Shown: positions 1 to 11,046 of the stretch, piece after piece
Layout of the letters: every line of letters starts with the position of its first letter
Numbering within the stretch: position 1 is the first letter of the stretch
From: Flavobacteriaceae bacterium
GTDB lineage: Bacteria; Bacteroidota; Bacteroidia; Flavobacteriales; Flavobacteriaceae
DNA: 64,000 bases
Direction: 5' to 3'
Assembly: GCA_022425945.1 (NCBI GenBank)
Contig: JAKMEK010000046.1
Span: 1 to 64,000, forward strand
Notes under the pieces: model-generated
What the model was told of the DNA's origin: nothing
The model's input: the letters and a program-made list of their open reading frames with translations, nothing else
The model's database searches: none
Position numbers and translations under genes: made by a program

Positions 1-13
1 AACAACAACTATC

Positions 14-1354
14 ATGAAAAAAACACTTCTTAATTTAACACTCATTTTGCTTACATCCTTTTTTGCTGTAGCGCAAAATTCAAGTAATCCTTGGTTGGTT
101 TCCGTGGGTATAACATCGATCTCAACGAGTGGAGATATAGTTTATCCTAGTGGATCTAGTTTATCATCAGACGATTTTTCCGGATCAATTGGATTACCAC
201 AAGTATCCTTGTACAGAAAGGTGTTTGCAGGCTTGTCTATTGGAGGTCAGGTTTCTCTCGGAAAACAAACAACCTCTTCAGATGACTGGGACTTTTTCAG
301 TTGGCATACTGCATTAAAGTACGGCTTTAATACTGATAAAAAATTTAGTCCATATTTAAAGGCTGGTGTCTGGGGAGAAACTTCCCTCAATACTGGTTCT
401 GATGCATATTCTGAAAATACAGATTGGTCCAATTTTGGTTCTGTGGGACTTGATTACTCTTTTGGGGATAAATTTGGAGCCTATGCAGAATACTCTGTTG
501 GTAAAATTGCAAGTGGTCCAGAAGCCAATTATGGATTAATGTCTGTTGGAATCTCTTACGCGTTTGGTTCTGGAGATAGAGACAAAGATGGAGTGTCTGA
601 TAAAAAAGACAAATGTCCAGATGTGCCTGGTCTTAAAGAATTCGAAGGATGTCCTGATACAGACGAAGACGGTATTCCAGATAATGAAGATGATTGTCCT
701 GAAGAAGCTGGTCCAGCCGAGAACAAAGGATGTCCTGATACTGATGGAGACGGCGTATTGGATAAAGATGATACTTGTCCAGAAGTAGCTGGTTTGGCAG
801 AATTGAATGGTTGTCCTGATGCTGATGAAGATGGTGTTGCTGATCAAGATGATGAGTGCCCTGAAGTAGCAGGTCCAGAAGATAATAAAGGTTGTCCTTG
901 GCCAGACACAGACGAAGATGGCGTTTTAGACAAAGATGATGAATGTCCTGAAGAGGCTGGAACAGGTGCCAACGGATGTCCAGAAGTGAGTAAAGAAGTA
1001 ATTGAGGCACTGAATGATGCTGGATTAAATATTTTATTTGCTGGTGATAGTTACCGAATTATGGGAGCTAAGACATTGAAGGCTTTTGAATCTGTTAAAG
1101 CGATATTAGACGAAAATACTGAAGGAGTAGTTCTTATTCAAGGATATGCTTCTCAGGATGGTAGCGAAGAGTATAATCTAAATTTATCACGCAAACGTGC
1201 TGAAGCGGTTCGTGATCGTTTGATAGAGTTAGGTGTTGACGCAGCCCGATTAGAAGTTGAAGCTTTTGGTGAAAACATGCCAGTTGGCGATAACTCAACT
1301 AGAGAAGGTCGTGCACAAAGCAGACGAGTAGAATTTAAGAGTAAAAAGCAGTAA
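14..1354 (+). CDS. OmpA-family outer membrane protein: N-terminal beta-barrel, thrombospondin type-3-like calcium repeats, C-terminal OmpA peptidoglycan-binding domain
   Basis: Signal peptide [21 protein letters not shown]; repeated DxDxDGVxDxxDxCPxxxG motifs; C-terminal [31 protein letters not shown]...R(A)QSRRVEF. Confidence 0.93.
   Translation: MKKTLLNLTLILLTSFFAVAQNSSNPWLVSVGITSISTSGDIVYPSGSSLSSDDFSGSIGLPQVSLYRKVFAGLSIGGQVSLGKQTTSSDDWDFFSWHTALKYGFNTDKKFSPYLKAGVWGETSLNTGSDAYSENTDWSNFGSVGLDYSFGDKFGAYAEYSVGKIASGPEANYGLMSVGISYAFGSGDRDKDGVSDKKDKCPDVPGLKEFEGCPDTDEDGIPDNEDDCPEEAGPAENKGCPDTDGDGVLDKDDTCPEVAGLAELNGCPDADEDGVADQDDECPEVAGPEDNKGCPWPDTDEDGVLDKDDECPEEAGTGANGCPEVSKEVIEALNDAGLNILFAGDSYRIMGAKTLKAFESVKAILDENTEGVVLIQGYASQDGSEEYNLNLSRKRAEAVRDRLIELGVDAARLEVEAFGENMPVGDNSTREGRAQSRRVEFKSKKQ
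580..990 (+). repeat. In-gene tandem TSP3-like repeats (about five units)
   Basis: [13 protein letters not shown] / [15 protein letters not shown] / [15 protein letters not shown] / [15 protein letters not shown] / [15 protein letters not shown]. Confidence 0.85.
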
Positions 1355-1379
1355 AACGCGATTCTCTTTAAGTTATAAA

Positions 1380-1412
1380 AAAGGCTGAGCATTATGCTCA
1401 GCCTTTTTTTTT
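1380..1412. terminator. Intrinsic terminator between convergent ompA-like and rpe
   Basis: AAGGCTGAGC-attat-GCTCAGCCTTTTTTTTT hairpin plus T tract. Confidence 0.85.
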
Positions 1413-1435
1413 GAGTAAGGTTAGGTAGGGTTCTG

Positions 1436-2086
1436 CTAAAGCGCTTTCAAATCAGCAATGGTTTGTGTCGGATTTTCAGCTTTAAAGACAAAACTTCCAG
1501 CAACCAAAACATCTGCACCGGCATCAATCAAAGCTTTTGCATTTTGATCGGTTACGCCACCATCGATTTCAATTAGTGTTGCAGCCCCTTTTACAGTAAT
1601 CAATTCCTTCAATGCTTTTACTTTGCTGTAGGTGTTTTCAATAAAAGATTGTCCACCAAAACCAGGGTTAACGCTCATTAAACAAACAACATCCACATCA
1701 TTGATGATATCGGATAAAAGATGCACTGGTGTGTGCGGATTTAACGCTATTCCTGCTTTCATACCACAAGTTTTTATTTTCTGTAAACTCCTGTGTAAGT
1801 GATTACATGCTTCATAATGAACAGTTAAAACAGCTGCATTCAGTGCAGCAAATTCCTCAATGTAACGGTCAGGATCAACGATCATTAGGTGAACGTCAAG
1901 CGGTTTTTTAGCATGCTCACCAATGGCTTTAAGTACGGGCATACCGTAAGAAATATTTGGCACAAAAACCCCGTCCATAATGTCGATGTGAAACCAGTCA
2001 GCTTGACTGTTATTGAGCATTTCGCTATCGCGCTGTAAGTTGCCGAAATCTGCTGCTAATAAAGAGGGTGCAATTAGTTGTTTCAT
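1436..2086 (-). CDS. rpe: Ribulose-phosphate 3-epimerase
   Basis: IAPSLLAADFGNL, WFHIDIMDGVFVPNISYG, VNPGFGGQSFI, IEIDGGV motifs. Confidence 0.97.
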   Translation of the reverse strand: MKQLIAPSLLAADFGNLQRDSEMLNNSQADWFHIDIMDGVFVPNISYGMPVLKAIGEHAKKPLDVHLMIVDPDRYIEEFAALNAAVLTVHYEACNHLHRSLQKIKTCGMKAGIALNPHTPVHLLSDIINDVDVVCLMSVNPGFGGQSFIENTYSKVKALKELITVKGAATLIEIDGGVTDQNAKALIDAGADVLVAGSFVFKAENPTQTIADLKAL

Positions 2087-2094
2087 AATAGATG

Positions 2095-2124
2095 TCTAAA
2101 AAAAAAGCAACCCGAGGGTTGCTT
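2095..2124 (-). terminator. Terminator downstream of rpoD
   Basis: AAGCAACCC-GA-GGGTTGCTT stem followed on the minus strand by a T run. Confidence 0.75.
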
Positions 2125-2129
2125 ATGGT

Positions 2130-2993
2130 TTATCCCAAATAGGTTTTTAATATTTTACTTCGTGAGGTATGTTTTAACCTTCGGATAGCTTTTTCTTTAA
2201 TTTGGCGAACACGTTCCCTTGTTAAATCAAAGGTTTCTCCAATTTCTTCAAGTGTCATTGCATGTTGATCACCTAGACCAAAATAAAGTCGAACAACGTC
2301 TGCTTCTCTTGGGGTAAGTGTTTCTAATGCACGCTCAATTTCTGTCTTTAGTGATTCGTGTAAAAGGGTTCGGTCTGGGTTAGGAGACTCTCCACTATTC
2401 AATACATCATAGAGGTTAGAATCTTCTCCTTCAACCAATGGAGCATCCATCGATACGTGTCGTCCGGAATTCTTTAAGGACTCTTTCACATCGTTAACCG
2501 TCATGTCGAGTTCTTTTGCAATTTCCTCAGCTGATGGGGCACGTTCGTGTGCTTGCTCAAGAAAAGCATAGGTTTTATTGATTTTATTGATGGATCCAAT
2601 CTTGTTTAGCGGTAAACGCACAATACGGGATTGTTCTGCTAAGGCTTGCAGGATAGACTGACGAATCCACCAAACTGCATAGGAGATGAACTTAAATCCA
2701 CGTGTTTCATCAAAACGTTTTGCAGCTTTAATGAGTCCTAAATTACCTTCGTTGATTAAGTCGGGGAGAGTTAATCCTTGATTTTGGTATTGTTTTGCAA
2801 CAGAAACCACAAAACGTAAATTCGCTTTGGTTAATTTTTCTAAAGCAATTTGGTCACCTGCCTTGATGCGTTGTGCTAATTCAACTTCTTCTTCGGCAGT
2901 AATTAAGTCTACCTTTCCAATTTCCTGTAAATACTTATCTAAAGAAGCAGTTTCTCTGTTGGTTACCTGTTTGGTAATTTTTAGTTGTCTCAT
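2130..2993 (-). CDS. rpoD: RNA polymerase primary sigma factor, short Bacteroidota type without region 1.1
   Basis: [51 protein letters not shown]; region 4 [26 protein letters not shown]. Confidence 0.96.
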   Translation of the reverse strand: MRQLKITKQVTNRETASLDKYLQEIGKVDLITAEEEVELAQRIKAGDQIALEKLTKANLRFVVSVAKQYQNQGLTLPDLINEGNLGLIKAAKRFDETRGFKFISYAVWWIRQSILQALAEQSRIVRLPLNKIGSINKINKTYAFLEQAHERAPSAEEIAKELDMTVNDVKESLKNSGRHVSMDAPLVEGEDSNLYDVLNSGESPNPDRTLLHESLKTEIERALETLTPREADVVRLYFGLGDQHAMTLEEIGETFDLTRERVRQIKEKAIRRLKHTSRSKILKTYLG

Positions 2994-3055
2994 TTATTGT
3001 TTTGTTGTACTCCTTTATACGTTGAAAAAACATAAATGTTACATTTAACATAAAA

Positions 3056-3086
3056 AAAACCTCTCCTTTTTTAGGGAGAGGTTTTT
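3056..3086 (-). terminator. Terminator hairpin between rpoD and pnp
   Basis: AACCTCTCC...GGGAGAGGTTTTT stem; A tract on the other side, T tract in minus orientation. Confidence 0.65.
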
Positions 3087-3109
3087 ATATGGTTCATGAA
3101 GAATAGAAA

Positions 3110-5311
3110 TTAATCTCTATTTCTTGGTTTTCTGTCGTCTCTACGCTTGTCACGACCACGATTATCATCTCTTGGTGGACGAGCTACATAACCTTCAGGT
3201 TTTTCCAACAGCGCCTTTCTCGAAACTTTTTCTTTGCGTGTTCTAGCGTCTAAGCCAAAGTATTTCACTTGGAATGCATCACCCATGTTAACAACGTCTG
3301 AGACGTTTTCAGTACGTTCCCAAGCTAGCTCACTTACGTGAAGTAATACTTCATTCCCTGGAGCATCGATGTATTCTACTACCGCTCCAAAGTCTAGCAT
3401 TTTAATCACTTTAACTTCATAGCTGTTTCCAACTACTGGCTTGAATGTGATTGAATCAATTTTAGCCTCTACCATTGCAATTCCTTCTGGTGAAGTTCCT
3501 AAAATTTCTACAATTCCTTCTTCAGTCTCAGGGTCTTCGTTAATTACGATGGTACATCCTGTTTCTTTTTGAAGTTCTTGGATTACTTTTCCTCCAGGCC
3601 CAATCAATGCACCGATAAATTCATTCGCAATTACACGCGTAATCATTTTTGGTGAGTGTGGTTTCACATCTTCAGCTGGTGTAGCAATGGTTTCTGTGAT
3701 CTTATCTAGGATGTGTAAACGCCCTGCACGTGCTTGTTGTAGTGCATTGACAAGTATTTCATAGGATAAGCCTTTGATCTTGATGTCCATTTGACAAGCT
3801 GTAATACCTTCTGAAGTTCCGGTTACTTTAAAGTCCATGTCCCCTAGGTGATCTTCATCTCCCAAGATATCAGACAATACAGCATAACGGCTACCATCAG
3901 AAATAAGTCCCATGGCAATTCCAGAAACAGGTCGAGTAATTTGAACCCCTGCATCCATCAAAGCCATAGTTCCTGCACAAACAGTTGCCATAGAAGAGGA
4001 TCCATTAGATTCTAATACTTCAGATACAACTCTTACGGTGTAGGGGTTATCTGAAGGAATCATACCTTTTAGTCCACGTTGGGCTAGGTTACCATGTCCA
4101 ACCTCACGTCGAGAAGTTCCTCTTAATGGGCGTGCTTCTCCAGTACAGAAAGGAGGGAAGTTATAGTGTAAGTAAAAACTTTCTTCACCCTCGTAAGAAG
4201 GCATGTCAATTTTATTTGAATCACGAGAAGTTCCAAGTGTAACAGTAGCTAATGCTTGCGTTTCACCACGGGTAAAAATTGAAGAACCATGGGTGGAAGG
4301 TAAGTAGTCTACTTCACACCATATTGGTCGGATTTCATCTGTTTTACGTCCATCTAAACGAACGCCTTCAGCGAGGGTTAATTCGCGTACCGCTTCTTTT
4401 TCTGCTTTTCTGTAGTAACCACCAACAAGGTGTCCAAATTCGGCCATTTCTTCTTCAGTGAAAGAAGCTTTCACTTCTTCTTTTACCTCAGCAAATGCCA
4501 AACCGCGTTCGGCTTTTGACGTCCCTTTTTTAGCAATGGCATAACACTTGTCATACGCCATGTCATGAATGCGTTTTTCAAGTTCTTCGTTCCCTTCGGC
4601 AGTTTCATACTCACGTACTTCTTTCTTTCCGAAAGCTTCGGCCAAGCGTAATTGTGCTTCGATTTGAACTTTAATGGCCTCGTGTGCAAACTTAATCGCA
4701 TCGGCCATCTCTTCTTCAGAAATCTCATCCATTTCCCCTTCTACCATCATTACAGAATCAGCAGAAGCTCCAATCATCATGTCGATGTCAGAGGCCGCTA
4801 ATTGAGCGCGACTTGGGTTAATGACAAACTCACCATCGATTCGAGCAACACGTGCTTCTGAGATGGCACATTCAAAAGGAAAGTCACTCAGTTGAATAGC
4901 CGCAGAGGCAGCAAGTCCAGCTAATGCATCAGGCATAACTTCTTCGTCATGTGACATTAGTTGAATCATCACCTGTGTTTCAGCGTGATAATCTTTTGGG
5001 AATAGCGGGCGTAATACACGGTCAACTAAACGCATGGTCAATACTTCACCATCACTTGGGCGGGCTTCTCTTTTGAAGAATCCACCTGGGTAACGACCAG
5101 CCGCTGCAAATTTTTCACGGTAATCTACCGTTAGTGGTAAAAAGTCTACGTCAGATTGTTTGTAATTGGATACAACCGTACAAAGTAACATGGCTTTACC
5201 CATTTGTACGACAACTGATCCATGCGCTTGCTTTGCAAGCTTACCTGTTTCAATAGAGATTTCTCTTCCATCGCCGAGGTCAATAACCTCTTTAAAAACT
5301 TTTGGAATCAT
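3110..5311 (-). CDS. pnp: Polyribonucleotide nucleotidyltransferase (PNPase)
   Basis: RNase PH duplication, KH ([18 protein letters not shown]) and S1 ([26 protein letters not shown]) domains; basic tail. Confidence 0.98.
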   Translation of the reverse strand: MIPKVFKEVIDLGDGREISIETGKLAKQAHGSVVVQMGKAMLLCTVVSNYKQSDVDFLPLTVDYREKFAAAGRYPGGFFKREARPSDGEVLTMRLVDRVLRPLFPKDYHAETQVMIQLMSHDEEVMPDALAGLAASAAIQLSDFPFECAISEARVARIDGEFVINPSRAQLAASDIDMMIGASADSVMMVEGEMDEISEEEMADAIKFAHEAIKVQIEAQLRLAEAFGKKEVREYETAEGNEELEKRIHDMAYDKCYAIAKKGTSKAERGLAFAEVKEEVKASFTEEEMAEFGHLVGGYYRKAEKEAVRELTLAEGVRLDGRKTDEIRPIWCEVDYLPSTHGSSIFTRGETQALATVTLGTSRDSNKIDMPSYEGEESFYLHYNFPPFCTGEARPLRGTSRREVGHGNLAQRGLKGMIPSDNPYTVRVVSEVLESNGSSSMATVCAGTMALMDAGVQITRPVSGIAMGLISDGSRYAVLSDILGDEDHLGDMDFKVTGTSEGITACQMDIKIKGLSYEILVNALQQARAGRLHILDKITETIATPAEDVKPHSPKMITRVIANEFIGALIGPGGKVIQELQKETGCTIVINEDPETEEGIVEILGTSPEGIAMVEAKIDSITFKPVVGNSYEVKVIKMLDFGAVVEYIDAPGNEVLLHVSELAWERTENVSDVVNMGDAFQVKYFGLDARTRKEKVSRKALLEKPEGYVARPPRDDNRGRDKRRDDRKPRNRD

Positions 5312-5419
5312 TTTTTTTCATTTTAATTAAAACCTAATTGTTGTTGTGTTGCGTTTGTAGGTCCCAATGAAAAGCGTTGATTCAGCTTTTTTCAATAGTG
5401 CGATAAAATAAAAAGGAGT

Positions 5420-5689
5420 TTATTTACGTAAACCAAGTTTAGCGACGATAGCACGGTAACGTGTAATGTCTTTGGCTTTTAAATAATCCAACAAGCTTCG
5501 GCGCTTTCCTACCAATTTTACCAATGAACGTTCCGTATTGTAGTCTTTACGGTTGCTTTTCAGGTGATCAGATAGGTGGTTGATGCGGTGAGAGAACAAT
5601 GCAATTTGTCCTTCGGCAGAGCCAGTGTTGGTTTTTGAAGAACCGTGTTCAGCAAAAATTTCTTCTTTTTTTTCTTTAGTTAAGTACAT
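5420..5689 (-). CDS. rpsO: 30S ribosomal protein S15
   Basis: GSSKTNTGSAEGQIALFSHRINHLSDHLKSNRKDYNTERSLVKLVGKRRSLLDYL. Confidence 0.98.
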   Translation of the reverse strand: MYLTKEKKEEIFAEHGSSKTNTGSAEGQIALFSHRINHLSDHLKSNRKDYNTERSLVKLVGKRRSLLDYLKAKDITRYRAIVAKLGLRK

Positions 5690-5738
5690 GCTAATATTAT
5701 TTCAATGATTTTTATGTATTCGCTAGTTAAAGCGACTG

Positions 5739-5746
5739 CAAAGATA
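5739..5746 (-). promoter_or_regulatory. Putative Bacteroidota -7 box (TATCTTTG) for rpsO
   Basis: Minus strand TATCTTTG matches TAnnTTTG; -33 element not clear. Confidence 0.55.
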
Positions 5747-5777
5747 CATCAATTTATTTAAGTAAAAAGATGAACCG

Positions 5778-6635
5778 TTACTTTCTTATTGGATGATTTA
5801 GAATCAGGTCTACATAGAGATTGATTCTGTCTTTCAGGTTTTTACGATGTGTAATGAAATCTAGGAATCCTTTTTCGAGTAAAAATTCACTTCTTTGAAA
5901 ACCTTCCGGTAAATCTTTTCCTGTAGTGTCTTTAACTACCCGAGGTCCAGCGAAGGCAATCAAGGCGCCTGGCTCAGCTATATTGATGTCTCCTAGCATA
6001 GCAAACGATGCAGTGGTTCCACCTGTGGTAGGGTCTGTGCACAAGGAAATGTAAGGAAGTTTAGATTCTGCTAACTTTGCCAGTTTGGCGCTGGTTTTAG
6101 CTAGCTGCATCAGTGAAAAAGCACCTTCCATCATTCGGGCACCACCAGATTTTGATATGATGACAATGGGAAGATTATTGTCGATTGCATAATCAATAGA
6201 TCGGGCAATTTTCTCACCCACTACTGATCCCATTGAGCCACCAATAAAACCAAAGTCCATACAGGCAACTACGATTTCTTTTCCTTTGGATTTCCCTACG
6301 GCTGTGCGTACTGCATCCTTTAGTCCAGTTTTTTTGGTCACTTCTTTTAAGCGATCACTGTATTTTTTGGAGTCGGTAAACTTCAAAAAATCTTTTGATT
6401 CTACACCGCTGTTGATTTCTTTGAAATGATTTTCATCAAAAATAATTTCAAAATATTCTTTACTCCCAATGCGCACATGGTACTCATCTTCTGGACTAAC
6501 ATAGAAGTTGTCAGCTAATTCTTGCGTCTCTACAATCTTCCCGGTTGGTGTTTTGTACCAGAGTCCTTTCGGAATATCTTTCTTTTCTTCTGTTCGGGTT
6601 TGAATCCCCTTTTCACTTCTTTTAAACCAACTCAT
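5778..6635 (-). CDS. accD: Acetyl-CoA carboxylase carboxyltransferase subunit beta
   Basis: [61 protein letters not shown]. Confidence 0.96.
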   Translation of the reverse strand: MSWFKRSEKGIQTRTEEKKDIPKGLWYKTPTGKIVETQELADNFYVSPEDEYHVRIGSKEYFEIIFDENHFKEINSGVESKDFLKFTDSKKYSDRLKEVTKKTGLKDAVRTAVGKSKGKEIVVACMDFGFIGGSMGSVVGEKIARSIDYAIDNNLPIVIISKSGGARMMEGAFSLMQLAKTSAKLAKLAESKLPYISLCTDPTTGGTTASFAMLGDINIAEPGALIAFAGPRVVKDTTGKDLPEGFQRSEFLLEKGFLDFITHRKNLKDRINLYVDLILNHPIRK

Positions 6636-6649
6636 ATATTGTTATTTGG

Positions 6650-7720
6650 TTAGGCTAAGGTATTTATATTGTTTAAATCTTCAAATGCTTTTACCAATCT
6701 TTGTTTGAATGTTTGCTCCCCCATGCGTAACCATTTGCGGGGATCGTAGTGTTTTTTGTTGGGTTGATCTGCAGCCTCGGGGTTTCCAATCTGTGTTTTT
6801 AAATAGTCAACCTTATCTACAATGTAGTCACGTATACCTTCAGTAAAGGCAAATTGAAGGTCAGTATCAATGTTCATTTTGATTACACCATAACCAATGG
6901 CCTCGCGAATTTCTTCAACTGTTGAACCAGAACCACCGTGAAACACAAAGTCGACTGTGTTGGCAGGTACATTGTATTTTTCAGAAATAAATTCTTGTGA
7001 ATTTTTGAGAATCTTTGGTGTAAGCTTAACATTTCCGGGCTTGTATACGCCATGAACGTTTCCAAAGGCAGCAGCAACAGTAAATTGATCACTGACTTTC
7101 ATCAGTTCTTCATAAGCGAAAGCAACTTCTTCTGGTTGAGTGTACAATTTAGATACATCAACATCACTGTTGTCCACACCATCTTCTTCACCACCAGTAA
7201 TTCCTAATTCGATTTCGAGGGTCATTTCCATTTTGGCCATGCGCGTTAAATATTCCTTGCACAGGGCAATGTTTTCTTCAATCGGTTCCTCTGATAAGTC
7301 AATCATGTGGGAACTGTATAAAGGCTTCCCCGTTTCTTTATAGAATTTTTCACCCGCATCCAATAAACCGTCAATCCATGGCAGAAGGTTTTTAGCACAA
7401 TGGTCAGTGTTTAAGATAACTGTAGCACCATAAAGTTCAGCTAATTCGTGGATGTGTTTTGCACCCGCAATAGCTCCTGCAATGGCAGCTTGTTGGTTTT
7501 CGTTACTCAATCCTTTACCTGCATTAAATTGGGCTCCACCATTCGAAAACTGAATAATGACTGGGCTATTGAGTTCTGCTGCTGTTTCTAAAACGGCATT
7601 AACTGTATTGTTTCCAATTACGTTTACGGCTGGTAAAGCAAATTGTTTTGCTTTAGCGTATTGAAAAATTTCTTGTACTTGGCGGCCAGTGGCTACACCT
7701 TTTGGGAATGTTGAACTCAT
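6650..7720 (-). CDS. fbaA: Class II fructose-bisphosphate aldolase (start moved from 7783 to ATG at 7720)
   Basis: MSSTFPKGVATGRQVQEIFQYAK..., ILNTDHCAKNLLPWIDG, VFHGGSGSTVEEIREAI, KMNIDTDLQFA. Confidence 0.95.
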   Translation of the reverse strand: MSSTFPKGVATGRQVQEIFQYAKAKQFALPAVNVIGNNTVNAVLETAAELNSPVIIQFSNGGAQFNAGKGLSNENQQAAIAGAIAGAKHIHELAELYGATVILNTDHCAKNLLPWIDGLLDAGEKFYKETGKPLYSSHMIDLSEEPIEENIALCKEYLTRMAKMEMTLEIELGITGGEEDGVDNSDVDVSKLYTQPEEVAFAYEELMKVSDQFTVAAAFGNVHGVYKPGNVKLTPKILKNSQEFISEKYNVPANTVDFVFHGGSGSTVEEIREAIGYGVIKMNIDTDLQFAFTEGIRDYIVDKVDYLKTQIGNPEAADQPNKKHYDPRKWLRMGEQTFKQRLVKAFEDLNNINTLA

Positions 7721-7739
7721 GATTTTGATTTTGTTGACG

Positions 7740-7747
7740 CAAAAGTA
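7740..7747 (-). promoter_or_regulatory. Putative -7 box (TACTTTTG) for fbaA
   Basis: TAnnTTTG match 19 nt upstream of the corrected ATG. Confidence 0.5.
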
Positions 7748-7757
7748 AGAAAAAACG

Positions 7758-10325
7758 TTAAAAAGGGTAATTAATCCCCACATTAAAGACCGCTTTTTTT
7801 AGTGCAACTTGAGATCCCCATCGTTCTGCCTTGAGTAGAGAAGGATCAAATGTTTTAAAAGCTGTATCTAGTCGGAAAACGAAATAATCAAAATCATAGC
7901 GAATGCCAAATCCAGTTCCTATTGCTAGCTGATTCAGATCGTGATAAGAATTTAATGTTTGTCTAATATCTGCTACATTATTATTAACGTTCCAGATGTT
8001 TCCGGCGTCAATAAAAAAGGCTCCTTTGAATGCTCCAATAATGGGGTATCGGTATTCAAGATTGAGCGCAAGCTTGAAGTTTGCTTCATTAAATTCATTA
8101 ATTCCACTACTGGATCCCGGACCTAGTTTGTATGCTTGCCATGCTCTGTTGTCATTGGACCCACCAGCATAATATGATCGCGTAAAAGGGATGCTATTCG
8201 AGTTTCCGTAAGGCAGAGCAATTCCTGTAAATGCACGAAAGGCAAAAATGCGTTCTCTTCCTACTTGCCAATGTTTTATGTAGTTGACCTCAGATTTGAA
8301 GTATTGTGTAGGTGCTAAATTAAAAATAATTCGCTGCCCATATTGGTCTTCTTCTGTATCACTGAGTTTCAAAATTGAATTTAGCAGATTTCCAACGACC
8401 TCAATCTTAAGCCGTAATTGAGAAAAGTCTTCATCAACGATACTTTCTTGATTATTTTTTATGAATGTCAAGGAGGAGCCTACAATAAAGTTATTGGCAG
8501 TTAGACGGTTTTTACGTTCATTAATATTCGAAACCCTTGTGTAATTTTCGTTAGAATCTAAGATAGAGGTCTCTTGATTGATTACGTCACGAATAAATGC
8601 ATTGGCTTCTGTAGGAATACCAAGGTTTCCGTTTTCATCCAAGTAGCCTGAATTATTTGGTAACCTTTTTGCAATTGCATTCAAACGATCATATGAATTT
8701 CTGTAGACGTTAAAATAATTATTAATCGCTTTGTTTTCTACAAATTCAATATCTGCGAGCTTAAAGTTGAATGTATAGGTTGAGGAGGATCGCCAGTTAT
8801 ACTCAATGTTACCTGTAAAACTTCTCCTATCCAATCCAATGTTTTCCTGCAATGAAACACCAAGTGCTATCGATGTTTTTACTTCTTTGTTTGTGAAAAA
8901 GAGATTTTCAAACCATGTGGGAGCAAGTACGCGTGGAACCCGTAGTCGAATATTTCCTCCAACCTCAAACAGATTGAAAAAACTATTTTTCTCCTCCGCA
9001 ACATCACTAGAGGCACCTATCGTTCCTTTGACTCCAACTTCTAAAATCTCACCTCCTCTAAAAATATTTCTACTGATTAAAGATGTTCCAAGCGAAATAC
9101 CCACATCTTGAATATTGGAATGGGATACATCGAAGTCTGTCCCGACAGAAAAACGTTCTTTGGGACTCAAGAAAATCGCAGCATTGAGTAGTGTTGAATC
9201 TTTTTTAGATGGGGTGTAAACAATGGAGGGGTATTTGAAATTTTGTAATTCATTAAAATACCGATAGGTCGCTGTTCTTTCGCTATAGCTATATGGAGCA
9301 TTTTGCTTTATTTTAATTCCGTTTGTCAAAACCTTTGGTTTGTATTTAAGCTTTCCTACAGAAAATATCTGCGTATTGTCCGAATATATAGAATCGGTGA
9401 AAACCGAGACAGATTGTTCAGGATTTTCAACATAAACCGAGATGGCATTAATTTTTTGGATGCGATAGGGTTGCTCTTTAAGGGTGTCTTGAACCCTTTT
9501 TTGTGCATTTTTTATTTCAACCGTTACCGGTATTTTGGTGTCGATTCCTAGACTGTCTTTAAAGGCTTTGAATCGAATTGATCGTTGTTGAAAATTATAA
9601 ATCCCATTGTTTCTAAAAAGATCAATTAATCGGCTTCGTTCAGCATCAAATCGTTCAACTTCAAAGGGGCTCCCTTGCTTTATTAAACTGTTTTCAAGAT
9701 TTGCTCTGTAGAGTGAGTCAATGTCTTTCGATCCTGCTACATGAGTGATGGAGTCTATGGTGAAAACTGCTCCTGTTTCAATGTTGTAGTGTACGCTAGC
9801 TTTTCTGTGTCCTATTGAATCTGTTTTGGCTGTTGAGCGGGCATTGAAATAGCCAAGATTGTTGTAGTACTGTTTAAAACGAGAGTTGGTTAGGTTTATC
9901 TTGATGGAATCAATAGTGGAGGGTGCTTCACCGTTTTTGCGTAACCAGTTGTTAAAGTCGAGTTTGTAATTCCGAATCTGATTGACTTGTTTCTTGGACA
10001 GCCAATTGGAGAGATTTTCTTCTCGTGTAGGTTTTTCATTCAACCATTGGTCAAAGGTTTCGTAAGGATCTTCTTGACTTAGGTTGTAGAGGTGAAGCCG
10101 CAGAGGGATGCCCAACACCTTTTTGTTTGCAGGGGTTAAAGACAGAAGGCTAACGGGGTCTTTTGAAATTGTTTCCCCATTTTTTTCTATACTTTGTTTG
10201 GTAATGAGTTGTTTGTCGTCGGGAAGTTTTTTTACGCTACTACATCCATGCATGATTATGCAGATCAGAAGAAGAATCGCTATTTTTGTGTGTGCCAAAT
10301 TCAAGTTAGTAACGCTTTTGGGCAA
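7758..10325 (-). CDS. tamL: TamL-like outer membrane assembly lipoprotein (BamA/TamA superfamily; POTRA plus Omp85 barrel)
   Basis: Lipobox ILLLICIIMHGCSS; C-terminal GGSNDNRAWQAYKLGPG, NLEYRYPIIGAFKGAFFIDAGNIW; start is non-ATG and uncertain (see findings). Confidence 0.88.
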   Translation of the reverse strand: MPKSVTNLNLAHTKIAILLLICIIMHGCSSVKKLPDDKQLITKQSIEKNGETISKDPVSLLSLTPANKKVLGIPLRLHLYNLSQEDPYETFDQWLNEKPTREENLSNWLSKKQVNQIRNYKLDFNNWLRKNGEAPSTIDSIKINLTNSRFKQYYNNLGYFNARSTAKTDSIGHRKASVHYNIETGAVFTIDSITHVAGSKDIDSLYRANLENSLIKQGSPFEVERFDAERSRLIDLFRNNGIYNFQQRSIRFKAFKDSLGIDTKIPVTVEIKNAQKRVQDTLKEQPYRIQKINAISVYVENPEQSVSVFTDSIYSDNTQIFSVGKLKYKPKVLTNGIKIKQNAPYSYSERTATYRYFNELQNFKYPSIVYTPSKKDSTLLNAAIFLSPKERFSVGTDFDVSHSNIQDVGISLGTSLISRNIFRGGEILEVGVKGTIGASSDVAEEKNSFFNLFEVGGNIRLRVPRVLAPTWFENLFFTNKEVKTSIALGVSLQENIGLDRRSFTGNIEYNWRSSSTYTFNFKLADIEFVENKAINNYFNVYRNSYDRLNAIAKRLPNNSGYLDENGNLGIPTEANAFIRDVINQETSILDSNENYTRVSNINERKNRLTANNFIVGSSLTFIKNNQESIVDEDFSQLRLKIEVVGNLLNSILKLSDTEEDQYGQRIIFNLAPTQYFKSEVNYIKHWQVGRERIFAFRAFTGIALPYGNSNSIPFTRSYYAGGSNDNRAWQAYKLGPGSSSGINEFNEANFKLALNLEYRYPIIGAFKGAFFIDAGNIWNVNNNVADIRQTLNSYHDLNQLAIGTGFGIRYDFDYFVFRLDTAFKTFDPSLLKAERWGSQVALKKAVFNVGINYPF

Positions 10326-10338
10326 AAATACATCATTT

Positions 10339-11046
10339 ATGATTACGAAAAAGGAGCTAAAGTCAATCAGTTCTTTGAGATTGAAGAAAAACCGTAAACA
10401 ACTGAGTCAATTTGTTGCAGAGGGTACAAAAACAGTTGAAGCACTTGTGGAAGCTGGACTGAGGCCACTGGCAATTTATGCTACAGATTTAATTGATTTT
10501 CCAGATGCGATCAACGTTTCACAAAAAGATATGGAGCGCATGAGTTTGTTGAAAAATGCCTCTCCAGTTTTGGCACATTTCCCCATCCCATCGGCACCTA
10601 GCTTACCTGTTGGTGGAAGAATTTTGGTTTTGGATGCCATTGCTGATCCTGGAAACTTAGGAACAATTGTTCGTCTTTGCGACTGGTTTGGTATTGAACA
10701 TATTCTTTGTTCAGAAGAAACGGTCGACTTATATAATCCAAAAGTGGTACAGGCGACGATGGGGTCTTTGGCAAGAGTCCACTGTCATTACATTGACTTA
10801 ATCGATTATATGAGCAAAAGCGATTTGCCGATTTACGGTACTTTTTTAGAAGGGGACTCTATTTACACTTCTTCTTTTCCGGAGGATGCAATGCTTGTTT
10901 TGGGGAGTGAGTCCCATGGTATATCTCCATCCATTGCATCTTTGGTGAGTCATAGGGTAAACATTCCTAGAAAAGCAAACCCCGGTCCTGAAAGCCTCAA
11001 TGTTGCCATAGCTGGAGCCATCACTTTAGGGGAATTTTGTAAATAG
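10339..11046 (+). CDS. TrmH/SpoU-family RNA 2'-O-methyltransferase (start moved from 10108 to ATG at 10339)
   Basis: VLDAIADPGNLGTIVRLCDWFG; VLGSESHGISPSI; IPRKANPGPESLNVAIAGAITLGEF. Confidence 0.93.
   Translation: MITKKELKSISSLRLKKNRKQLSQFVAEGTKTVEALVEAGLRPLAIYATDLIDFPDAINVSQKDMERMSLLKNASPVLAHFPIPSAPSLPVGGRILVLDAIADPGNLGTIVRLCDWFGIEHILCSEETVDLYNPKVVQATMGSLARVHCHYIDLIDYMSKSDLPIYGTFLEGDSIYTSSFPEDAMLVLGSESHGISPSIASLVSHRVNIPRKANPGPESLNVAIAGAITLGEFCK

Noticed and set aside
536-1010. Overlapping ORFs on both strands inside the OmpA-like gene (536..847 -, 633..1010 -, 546..788 +)
   Set aside because: Repetitive alternate-frame readings of the TSP3 repeats; low-complexity translations with no independent coding signal.
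10108-10338. N-terminal 77 codons of the ORF-track version of the TrmH-family gene
   Set aside because: Antisense to the 5' part of tamL and unrelated to the methyltransferase fold; ATG at 10339 is the sensible start.
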